Origin: Flavobacteriaceae bacterium
GTDB lineage: Bacteria; Bacteroidota; Bacteroidia; Flavobacteriales; Flavobacteriaceae
Length of the DNA: 49,818 bases
Direction of reading: 5' to 3'
Assembly (NCBI GenBank): GCA_029238555.1
Contig: JAQWFV010000160.1
Coordinates: forward strand, 1-49,818
Position numbers and translations under genes: made by a program. Positions 43,705 through 49,818 of the stretch are shown here, piece after piece. A model generated the notes under the pieces. The model was not told the origin of the DNA. It saw only the letters and a list, made by a program, of their open reading frames with translations, and did not search any database. Each line of letters begins with the position of its first letter. Positions within the stretch are counted from its first letter, which is position 1.

Positions 43705-45138
43705 ATGAAAACAAAAAACAACAGAAGAGATTTTATTAAAAAAAGTGCCTTAATAGGCACTGGTTTTTATATTGTGCCCAGACATGTTATAGGAGGCACT
43801 GGTTTTACAGCGCCTAGTGACCAGCTTGTCGTAGGTGCTATTGGAGCTGGAGGAAAAGGAGGTTCAGATATAAACAATGCATATAACGGGGGTAAAAACA
43901 GGGTTGCAGCGCTCTGTGATGTAGATCCAGCTATGGCTAAAAACGCTATAGAAAGACACGAAGGAGCGGCTTTTTTCCATGATTTTAGAAAAATGCTAGA
44001 CCAACAAAAAGACCTAGACGCGGTGACCATTTCTACTCCAGACCATACCCACGCTATCATAGCCCATGAGGCCATGATGCGCAACTTACATGTGTATGTT
44101 CAAAAACCACTGACCCATACCATTGCAGAAGCGAGGCACTTAACCCATTTGGCCAGAAAACAACAGGTGGTTACTCAAATGGGAAACCAAGGAGGTTCCT
44201 CTTTAGGGGTGGTAAAAATTAAAGAATGGATAGACGGAAACGCTATTGGAGACGTTAAAAAAGTATTTATATGGACCAATAGGCCTGTATGGCCTCAAGG
44301 AAAAGGGGCGCCAGAGGCAAACCCATCTAAAAAACCACAGGGCTTGGATTGGGACCTATGGCTTGGTCCTGCATCTAACAAAGATTATACCCCAGGATTA
44401 CACCCATTTGATTGGAGGGGGTATTGGGAGTACGGAACTGGTGCCCTTGGAGACATGGGATGCCATTTGCTAGATGTTCCTTATAAAGTATTAAATCTAG
44501 GGTATCCTACAGGGGTACAATGTAGTGTGGCTAATATTTACTCCAGGATGTGGACACCAGATTACGTTCCAGACGGTTGTCCGGTTGCCTCAAAAGTAAC
44601 CATAGATTTCCCAAGCAAAATTGCAGGACAATCAGGGGTTGAATTAGAATGGACAGATGGCGGAATTACACCAGCCATTCCAGATGAAATTAGTGATTAC
44701 TACTCCGCTTCAAGTAGTGGTGTTATGATGATGGGCTCTGAAGGTATTATTACCTGTACAGACTACGGAAACAATCCTGTTTTATTTAAAAAAGGCATGG
44801 AGCCTCAGCCGTTTGACACCAGTGTGCAAGGAAACTTAGACGCACTTCATAACGCCGCTTGGACAGAAGCCTGTAAGGCAGGTTTTAATTCAGATAAACA
44901 CTTGGCGCTCACCTCCTCTTTTGATTACGCAGGACCATTTACTGAGACTGTACTAATGGGCAATATAGCCATCAGAAGCCATATGCTTAGAAAAGAAAAT
45001 GAAGCAGGTAATATGGAATTCTACGGCAGAAAGAAACTGCGTTGGGACGGAGAAAATATGCGTATCACCAACTTCGAAGATGCAAATCAATTTGTTACAA
45101 AACCTTACAGAGAAGGCTGGAGTATTCCAGGCTTATAA
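43705..45138 (+). CDS. Gfo/Idh/MocA-family oxidoreductase, Tat-exported
   Basis: A 477-residue NAD(P)-dependent oxidoreductase. The N-terminus NRRDFIKKSALIGTGFYIV is a twin-arginine signal, so the folded, cofactor-bearing enzyme is sent across the inner membrane. The Rossmann motif GAIGAGGKGG follows, then VYVQKPLTHTIAEARHL with the catalytic lysine in a QKP variant of the usual EKP. I use the ATG at 43705 so that the twin arginines are near the start; an upstream start would add 29 residues. Such enzymes commonly act on sugars or sugar acids in the periplasm. Confidence 0.9.
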   Translation: MKTKNNRRDFIKKSALIGTGFYIVPRHVIGGTGFTAPSDQLVVGAIGAGGKGGSDINNAYNGGKNRVAALCDVDPAMAKNAIERHEGAAFFHDFRKMLDQQKDLDAVTISTPDHTHAIIAHEAMMRNLHVYVQKPLTHTIAEARHLTHLARKQQVVTQMGNQGGSSLGVVKIKEWIDGNAIGDVKKVFIWTNRPVWPQGKGAPEANPSKKPQGLDWDLWLGPASNKDYTPGLHPFDWRGYWEYGTGALGDMGCHLLDVPYKVLNLGYPTGVQCSVANIYSRMWTPDYVPDGCPVASKVTIDFPSKIAGQSGVELEWTDGGITPAIPDEISDYYSASSSGVMMMGSEGIITCTDYGNNPVLFKKGMEPQPFDTSVQGNLDALHNAAWTEACKAGFNSDKHLALTSSFDYAGPFTETVLMGNIAIRSHMLRKENEAGNMEFYGRKKLRWDGENMRITNFEDANQFVTKPYREGWSIPGL

Positions 45139-45190
45139 AAACACACTTCTCTACTACAAAACACTAATGTCATTGGTGTTTGTTTAAAAC

Positions 45191-45224
45191 AAAAACCCCC
45201 AGCATTGGCTGGGGTTTTTTTTTA
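45191..45224. terminator. Bidirectional terminator between the oxidoreductase and M14 genes
   Basis: CCCCAGC (45197-45203) pairs with GCTGGGG (45208-45214), with A run before and T run after, so it can act in both directions between these convergent genes. Confidence 0.88.
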
Positions 45225-45272
45225 TAAATAAAAAGACCCTTGTTCCTGTCTTTCTATAAAATTATAAGGCCT

Positions 45273-47786
45273 TTATTCTGATGGTACCTCAATATGATTC
45301 CCTAAGAAAATAGCATTTAAAAATAATCTATTCATCCCGTAATGAATGCCCCTAAAATTTGGGTTATCTGCAAACATGATTACACGGCCCATTCCTTTTG
45401 GACTTACAATTAAAGAAGCGCTTTTAGGCAGAAATTCTCTTTGGTTTTTTTCTGAAATATAACCGTCTAAATGCGGTTTTTCAGCGTAATCTATCACTGT
45501 ACCGTAGGCGCTTTTGGAAGGAGCCAACCAGACCTCGTTGTTTTTATACAAAGCGACTCTAGATTGATCGTAACCAAATCCTAAGGGGTGGGACAAATCC
45601 ATATCACCTTTTAAAAACACCCCACCTAAAGCTTCTCTTCCAATATTTTCTCCAGCGTCTACATAAGGTTTTCTACTTGTTAGCGTTGTGGAATCAGGCA
45701 CTACTTTAATCAGTTTTTCTTTTACAAATTTAGTGTTCACTGCCCACGAAGAACCAGTACCAATAGTGATTAAAGTATTCCCTTTAGAGACCCAGTCAGA
45801 TAAAGCCTTACTGAATTTTTCAGATAGCGAATACCTTCCAGAAACCATCACTAAAGTGTTGTAAGCATCTAGTGAAACACGGTCTAAGTTTCTGATAGGT
45901 AATTTACTAATGGGTATTCCCACACGGGTATCTAACAAGTGCCAAATCTCTCCTGCTTCATAAGAAGAAGTGCCGTTTCCAATAATCATTGCAGCCTTTG
46001 GCGCCATTAATGGACGCACATTTCTGCTCCCTAAATCTACTCCTGAAAGGCTTAAGCCAGACTGCACCGCAGACACCGAAACCCCTAATTTACTTGGTAA
46101 ATCTGCCATAAGACTGGCTAAACTGTCCTTAGAAATCTTTTGTAGGGCCACGGGCACCATTAAAGATCCATATGAAAAAGACTTTGCGCCGTCAAAAGTA
46201 GCCACTTTAAAAGGCTTAAAGGCCGCAGAAAGTACCACTCCATTTTTTTGTAAATGTGCTATAGCTGCGGGTATATTATAATCTCTAGCTTCAATAGCAT
46301 AAGCGTAGTCAGCAGCCTTAAAAGGCCTCGCAGTCACAAGGTCTTTGGCAATAATTAATTGGTCTAATTTAGGTAGCTTGCTAATGGGCTTATAAGAGAT
46401 ATTAAAAAAATTAGCCACAGACCAAGCACTTGCGTCATAATAAACAGAATCCCTGTATTTATTATAGGTCTCAAAAAAACTCTGTACCATTCGGTACTGC
46501 GCTTGAGAAGTGGGGACTACGTATTCATCTATTGCCGTCTGATACACGGACACCTTATGGGTGTTTAGTTTTCCAATAAAAGCCTTAGCCAAGTTTTTAT
46601 CCGTTTCTTTAAAAGAGTAGCCTTTAATCTTTTCCGCAGCCGCGTTAGTGAATGCACTCTTAAAGAAATCCCGCTGATACGCCTGAAGTGTAGCTGCATT
46701 TTCTACAGCTGCTTTCACCGTGGTGATGCTAGAAACATATTGGTTTCTTATTGTAAAAGGAAAGGTAATTTCACCAAAGGCGGTGGTTTGTTTTAAACCC
46801 CTAGAACTGGCTTGTTCAAACAACAATGCCAAAGCGCCTTGAAGGTCTGGATAAGAAGACCCATAGCCAGGATAAGTGCCGTCAAAAGCTTCTTTGGTAA
46901 AATAAAGAGACCCTATACTGTCTAGGGCTTTAGAAAAATACCCCCCAAAAAGATCGTTTAAGGTGGTGTAATTTTCTTTAGGCATAATAGGCTTAGAAGA
47001 AGCGTTGGGCTTCATAGGCTCAAAAAAATAAGTGCTTTGGCTGCCCATTTCGTGAAAATCAGTCACCACATTTGGGTACCATTCATGCGACCAGGCTACC
47101 TTTCCTTGGCTTTCAGGATTTACGGTTAATAACCAATCTCTATTAAGGTCAAACCAGTAATGGTTGGTTCTACCTCCGGGCCAGTACTCATTGTGCTCTG
47201 CATCCTGAGGGTCTGCTACCAAAGGACTCCCTTTATAAGTGTTGGCCCACTGTGTATGTCTATCTCTCCCGTCTGGATTGATTGTAGGGTCAATAAAAAT
47301 CACCGCGTTTTCTAAATATTTTTCAATGTCTGGGTTTTTAGATGCTACAAAAGTATAGGCCGCCAAAAGAGCCGCCTCTGAACTGGAAGGCTCGTTTCCG
47401 TGCACATTATAGGCTAGGTTAATAATCAGTGGCAGAGCGCTTCCTTTAGGGGCTACACCGCTTTTAATAGACGCCAAATGCGCTTCTTTAATCTCCGACA
47501 ATCTAGAGAGGTTTTCAGGACTACTCACCACTAAAAAAGCCAGTTTTCTCCCTTCATGTGTTTTTCCATAAGGCATGATTTGTGCGCGGTTAGAGGTAGC
47601 GGCCAACTGCTCCAGATAACTCACAATAAGGTCATGTCGCGTGTGTTGGCTACCAATGTCGTATCCTAAAAAAGACGCTGGAGAAGACACTTCCTGATTA
47701 AAAGGATTGTATTTTTTATAAAAATAGTCTTGGCCAAAAGCCATACTGCTGCAACACAACAACAGGGTTATTAATCTAAATAACAT
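45273..47786 (-). CDS. Secreted zinc carboxypeptidase (M14 family) with C-terminal amidotransferase-like domain
   Basis: An 837-residue exported metallopeptidase. A signal peptide (to about residue 19, SMAFGQ) precedes the M14 domain, whose zinc ligands are His129 and Glu132 (VHGNEPSSSE) and His245 (VTDFHEMGS); NPDGRDRH and DLNRDW contain family arginine/asparagine substrate contacts. The second half (about 450-837) ends with a fold like class I glutamine amidotransferases (LVMVSGRYSLS; NTLITIGTGSSWA; VIMFADNPNFRG), as seen in large bacterial M14 proteins of unknown substrate. Stands alone on minus with its own upstream region. Confidence 0.9.
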   Translation of the reverse strand: MLFRLITLLLCCSSMAFGQDYFYKKYNPFNQEVSSPASFLGYDIGSQHTRHDLIVSYLEQLAATSNRAQIMPYGKTHEGRKLAFLVVSSPENLSRLSEIKEAHLASIKSGVAPKGSALPLIINLAYNVHGNEPSSSEAALLAAYTFVASKNPDIEKYLENAVIFIDPTINPDGRDRHTQWANTYKGSPLVADPQDAEHNEYWPGGRTNHYWFDLNRDWLLTVNPESQGKVAWSHEWYPNVVTDFHEMGSQSTYFFEPMKPNASSKPIMPKENYTTLNDLFGGYFSKALDSIGSLYFTKEAFDGTYPGYGSSYPDLQGALALLFEQASSRGLKQTTAFGEITFPFTIRNQYVSSITTVKAAVENAATLQAYQRDFFKSAFTNAAAEKIKGYSFKETDKNLAKAFIGKLNTHKVSVYQTAIDEYVVPTSQAQYRMVQSFFETYNKYRDSVYYDASAWSVANFFNISYKPISKLPKLDQLIIAKDLVTARPFKAADYAYAIEARDYNIPAAIAHLQKNGVVLSAAFKPFKVATFDGAKSFSYGSLMVPVALQKISKDSLASLMADLPSKLGVSVSAVQSGLSLSGVDLGSRNVRPLMAPKAAMIIGNGTSSYEAGEIWHLLDTRVGIPISKLPIRNLDRVSLDAYNTLVMVSGRYSLSEKFSKALSDWVSKGNTLITIGTGSSWAVNTKFVKEKLIKVVPDSTTLTSRKPYVDAGENIGREALGGVFLKGDMDLSHPLGFGYDQSRVALYKNNEVWLAPSKSAYGTVIDYAEKPHLDGYISEKNQREFLPKSASLIVSPKGMGRVIMFADNPNFRGIHYGMNRLFLNAIFLGNHIEVPSE

Positions 47787-48154
47787 AAGAAAAGGTTTAA
47801 GGTTTTACCTTTTAAAGATACCAAAGAATTTTTGCTTAACCCACTTCACCCATTCCTCTCCCTTCTTCTTTTTGTAGATTTTACGAAGTTCCTTCTTTAT
47901 TGAGCTTCAAAAAATTATTGAATCTTCAAAAACATTTGTTAAAGGAAGTTAATTTTAAAACTATTCTAATAGGCCTATATTCATAATGCTGGGTTTATGC
48001 AATAGCAGGGATTAAGGGTTGCAGACAAATAACCCTTTAAAACTCTCGTGTCCATTGATTTTATTAGCTTCAAAGATAATTCAAAGAGATATTCAAAAAA
48101 GGCACTATTAAGATTTAGGAAAAAAAATAGGGACAAAATTGTGGATAAAAAACA
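47787..48154. other. Intergenic region upstream of the M14 gene
   Basis: The stretch between the M14 gene and the tRNA-derived repeat holds no supported gene. Visible items are a promoter-like element for the M14 gene on minus (TATCTTTA, 47813-47820), a stem AAGGGTT/AACCCTT (48014-48037), and a GTG-initiated 60-codon frame from 48048. I reject that frame because its 3' part runs through a terminator hairpin and the tRNA fragment. Confidence 0.6.
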
Positions 48155-48188
48155 AAAGGCAAAAGAAGATATTTCTTCTAATGCCTTT
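48155..48188 (-). terminator. Minus-strand terminator next to the tRNA fragment (ancestral tRNA terminator)
   Basis: AAAGGCA (48155-48161) pairs with TGCCTTT (48182-48188), with an inner stem AGAAGA/TCTTCT, and on minus it is followed by a T-rich run. It lies seven bases downstream (minus sense) of the partial tRNA 3' end, exactly where a tRNA terminator would be. It has no gene to terminate today, which fits an original tRNA flank displaced by an insertion. Confidence 0.65.
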
Positions 48189-48195
48189 AATTTGC

Positions 48196-48221
48196 TGGTG
48201 GTCCCACCTGGACTTAAACCA
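48196..48221 (-). repeat. Outer att-like direct repeat (tRNA 3'-end fragment)
   Basis: This 26-base stretch matches the last 26 bases of the CAU tRNA with its CCA end (49681-49706) at 23 positions, including 16 identical bases in a row (TGGTGGTCCCACCTGG). Orientation is the same. It marks the far edge of the inserted cassette. Confidence 0.75.
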
Positions 48222-48263
48222 ATTAATTAAATAACTGATTATCAATATTTTATAATTTATCGT

Positions 48264-48304
48264 GGAACTCTGTGAGTTCCATAACTAAGTAAATTTGGAA
48301 CTCA
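48264..48304. repeat. GGAACTC motif cluster, left end of the cassette
   Basis: GGAACTC occurs at 48264-48270, its reverse complement at 48274-48280 (together an eight-pair hairpin over three bases, with flanking T-A), and GGAACTCA at 48297-48304, the last inside the end of the NUDIX gene. A 12-base copy (ATTTGGAACTCA) at 48293-48304 recurs exactly at 49592-49603 at the other end. Confidence 0.65.
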
Positions 48305-48682
48305 ATGAGGTCTTGTAAGGAGATGATTTATAAACTCTTTGTCTCCTTCTAAAAAATTGTAATTACCTAAATCTTTAATCTTTGTCCAGTTGTAGTCAAG
48401 GTGTTCGTTTAATTCAATTGTTCCGGTTTCATATAAACACTCAATAAATATTAAGTCGTATTTCTTGTAAGTATTTGAATAAATAACTTTGATTGGGTAA
48501 ACCACAACATTAAGTTCCTCTTTTAGTTCTCTTTTAATTGACTTATTTAGTTCCTCATTTGGTTTAACTTTTCCACCTGGGAATTCCCATTTCTTATAAT
48601 TTTTTTGATCTCCCCTTTGGGTGATTAGGATTTCATTTTTATTGTTGTAAACAACACCACATACTACTTTAACTTTCTTCAT
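48302..48682 (-). CDS. NUDIX hydrolase (MutT-like)
   Basis: A 126-residue pyrophosphohydrolase. The NUDIX box runs from GGKVKPNEELNKS to RELKEELNV: the key glycine, the glutamates and the R-E-L-K-E-E metal-binding helix are intact, with asparagine in place of the late conserved glycine. The start VKVVCGVVYNNKNEILITQRG and a WEFPGGK segment resemble MutT (8-oxo-dGTP cleaning). It overlaps the end of the HNH gene by 14 bases, so translation is coupled. Sampled lines are clearly richer in A and T than the neighbouring core genes, suggesting transfer. Confidence 0.9.
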   Translation of the reverse strand: MKKVKVVCGVVYNNKNEILITQRGDQKNYKKWEFPGGKVKPNEELNKSIKRELKEELNVVVYPIKVIYSNTYKKYDLIFIECLYETGTIELNEHLDYNWTKIKDLGNYNFLEGDKEFINHLLTRPH

Positions 48683-49529
48683 AGAATATTTCTCGATGTC
48701 TTTTTAGATAAACTTTCATACCTTCTGTTATGGGTATTTTGGAATCACTTTTTATGTTTAGATTTTGTATATCGTCATTATCAAGTTTGTTTGATATCAA
48801 AATCTTTCCTTGATCACTAAAAGAGATCAAATGTCTATCAAACAAAGAATCGTAAAGAGGTGATAATAAAATTCCATTTTCAACATCCAATCTTTCTTTA
48901 TCATTTGATTTTGACCAAGGAACAATATGTGATGAAATTAAAATGGTCAAAATCGAACTTTTTGTAATAGGACATTTTCCTCCCCACTTTTCTATTATTT
49001 TTTGTCTATATATCCCTTGACCCACTCTGGATGTAACAAGTCCTTTTCTTTCTGTTCTATTTGGTTTTGATGAATTAAATTCCGTGGGGGTAATATCACT
49101 TTCATTAATTATAGTTTGATTATTAGTGATTGATATAAATCTAAATTTTATACTATTACGATTAGTCCCCTCTCTATCTTTGGAAATAAAGTACTCATAA
49201 CCTTCTAACTTAAGTTCGTCAATAAATTTCCAGAGTCCACTTTGATTGGTTTTTTCGAATAAAAGAACTTTCTTATTGTTTTCCTTGTGTTCCAAAAGAG
49301 ATCTATTTCCTCTGTCAAAGGTCATGTCCCCAATTTGTCCTTCACCCGTATATCTAAAATATCCTTCACTATCCCATCCGTCTTCATAACCATATTGTTC
49401 ACCTGAACTACCTGTAAAAATAAATATGATCGGATGACCCTTACAATTACTAATTCCATTTTGTCTATTTCCACCATACTGGTCGTGTAATTGACGTCTA
49501 TTATATAATTTGTTTTTTATAAAATTCAT
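48669..49529 (-). CDS. Putative modification-dependent HNH endonuclease (SRA-like domain plus HNH)
   Basis: A 286-residue protein in two parts. Residues 8-115 have the layout of SRA/YDG-like modified-base readers: RRQLHDQYGGNRQNGIS, FTGSSGEQYGYEDGW, YFRYTGEGQIGDM and GNRSLLEH. Residues 180-286 are an HNH_2-type nuclease: CPIT, SHIVPW (His201), ENGILLSPLYDSLFD (Asn218, Asp227/231) and the closing YLKRHREIF. This resembles ScoMcrA-type Type IV restriction enzymes, which cut DNA with modified bases. A TATATTTA promoter-like element lies about 14 bases upstream. The gene is AT-rich and lies in a tRNA-flanked cassette. The SRA assignment is from memory of the family. Confidence 0.78.
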   Translation of the reverse strand: MNFIKNKLYNRRQLHDQYGGNRQNGISNCKGHPIIFIFTGSSGEQYGYEDGWDSEGYFRYTGEGQIGDMTFDRGNRSLLEHKENNKKVLLFEKTNQSGLWKFIDELKLEGYEYFISKDREGTNRNSIKFRFISITNNQTIINESDITPTEFNSSKPNRTERKGLVTSRVGQGIYRQKIIEKWGGKCPITKSSILTILISSHIVPWSKSNDKERLDVENGILLSPLYDSLFDRHLISFSDQGKILISNKLDNDDIQNLNIKSDSKIPITEGMKVYLKRHREIFYEES

Positions 49530-49573
49530 AGTGATGTTTTTATAAATATATAAATCCTTTGTTTTTATGATTT

Positions 49574-49615
49574 AGAACTCTTTTTACTTTGATTTGGAAC
49601 TCATCTTGGAACTCA
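49574..49615. repeat. GGAACTC motif cluster, right end of the cassette
   Basis: GGAACTCA occurs at 49596-49603 and 49608-49615 (12 bases apart), with a degenerate copy AGAACTC at 49574-49580. They lie upstream of the HNH gene and mirror the cluster at the other end. They may be operators for the HNH gene or arm-type recombinase sites. Confidence 0.65.
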
Positions 49616-49637
49616 CCCCCACTTTTTGGGAAAAAAT

Positions 49638-49676
49638 AAACCCCTAAACCCTTGTTTTATAAGGTATTAGGGGTTT
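49638..49676 (-). terminator. Terminator of the CAU tRNA
   Basis: AAACCCCTAA (49638-49647) pairs with TTAGGGGTTT (49667-49676), with an inner ACC/GGT part; on minus it is followed by ATTTTTT. It begins four bases downstream of the tRNA CCA end, inside the cassette. Confidence 0.8.
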
Positions 49677-49680
49677 TTGT

Positions 49681-49757
49681 TGGTGGTCCCACCTGGGCTC
49701 GAACCAGGGACCACCTGATTATGAGTCAGGTGCTCTAACCAACTGAGCTATAGGACC
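49681..49757 (-). tRNA. tRNA with CAU anticodon (tRNA-Met, or tRNA-Ile2 if modified)
   Basis: A full cloverleaf: acceptor stem GGTCCTA pairs perfectly with TGGGACC, discriminator A at 49684 and a CCA at 49681-49683. The anticodon loop CTCATAA gives CAU at 49721-49723. Elongator tRNA-Met and lysidine-carrying tRNA-Ile2 both use CAU. Acceptor pairs 4-69 and 5-68 are both C-G, which are TilS-favouring pairs, so Ile2 is possible; I cannot decide. The 3' half is the insertion site of the adjacent cassette. Confidence 0.92.
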
Positions 49758-49818
49758 CGCATTACTGCGAACCTTTCAGTGAAAGGAGGGTGCAATATTA
49801 CTACATATTTTAAAGCAG

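Noticed and set aside
48048..48230. 60-codon GTG-started frame with a basic product
   Set aside because: It runs through the terminator hairpin at 48155-48188 and the tRNA fragment, which better explain the sequence; product resembles nothing I know.

Overview
The window looks like a chromosomal segment of a Flavobacteriaceae-type Bacteroidota. The reasons are an AT-rich genome, many start codons preceded by the Bacteroidota -7 promoter element TAnnTTTG rather than a Shine-Dalgarno sequence, and household clusters typical of flavobacteria: fabF-acpP // purN-rnhA, pdxA-yceD-rpmF-fabH-accB-accC, a split AddA/AddB-like pair, an OmpA protein with thrombospondin type 3 repeats, and TonB-dependent transport. 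Functions are read from motifs by eye; no database search was possible.

Layout. 1-4508: start of fabF and acpP (minus), then purN-rnhA, a PfkB kinase and a long PurF (plus). 4509-5128: a gene-free stretch with two similar short transcription units, each ending in an intrinsic terminator (probable paired small RNAs), plus a cluster of hairpins. 5129-14316: superoxide dismutase (minus), then AddA-like helicase-nuclease, kbl, OmpA-like protein and AddB-like nuclease. 14385-27899: tRNA-Ala, universal stress protein, GNAT-MATE-enoyl-CoA hydratase with an unlisted 32-residue membrane protein, 2OG oxygenase, QueD-like protein, LpxH-like phosphoesterase, RecJ, OsmC, DUF819, RsmI, a hypothetical protein, Tdk, Alr and Asd. 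27909-36159: ABC ATPase, FAD oxidoreductase, the lipid/ribosome operon pdxA to accC on minus, riboflavin synthase and a DUF2007-like protein. 36235-47786: a sodium/solute symporter coupled to a NagX-like acyltransferase, a TSUP exporter, a membrane-anchored putative one-component regulator, a TonB-dependent receptor, a Tat-exported Gfo/Idh/MocA oxidoreductase and a large secreted M14 peptidase.

48196-49757 is the accessory part. A CAU-anticodon tRNA (minus) is followed by an AT-rich two-gene cassette (an SRA-like/HNH endonuclease overlapping a NUDIX hydrolase) and then by a second copy of the last 26 bases of the tRNA. That outer copy is still followed by a minus-strand terminator hairpin, as expected for the original tRNA 3' flank. 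GGAACTC(A) motifs sit just inside both ends. This reads as a compact tRNA-integrated defence island of about 1.5 kb with no integrase of its own, and it is the most interesting feature of the window.

Other points worth attention are the tandem small RNAs at 4.65-5.05 kb, the putative transmembrane regulator beside the TonB receptor, and near-leaderless promoters at several genes.
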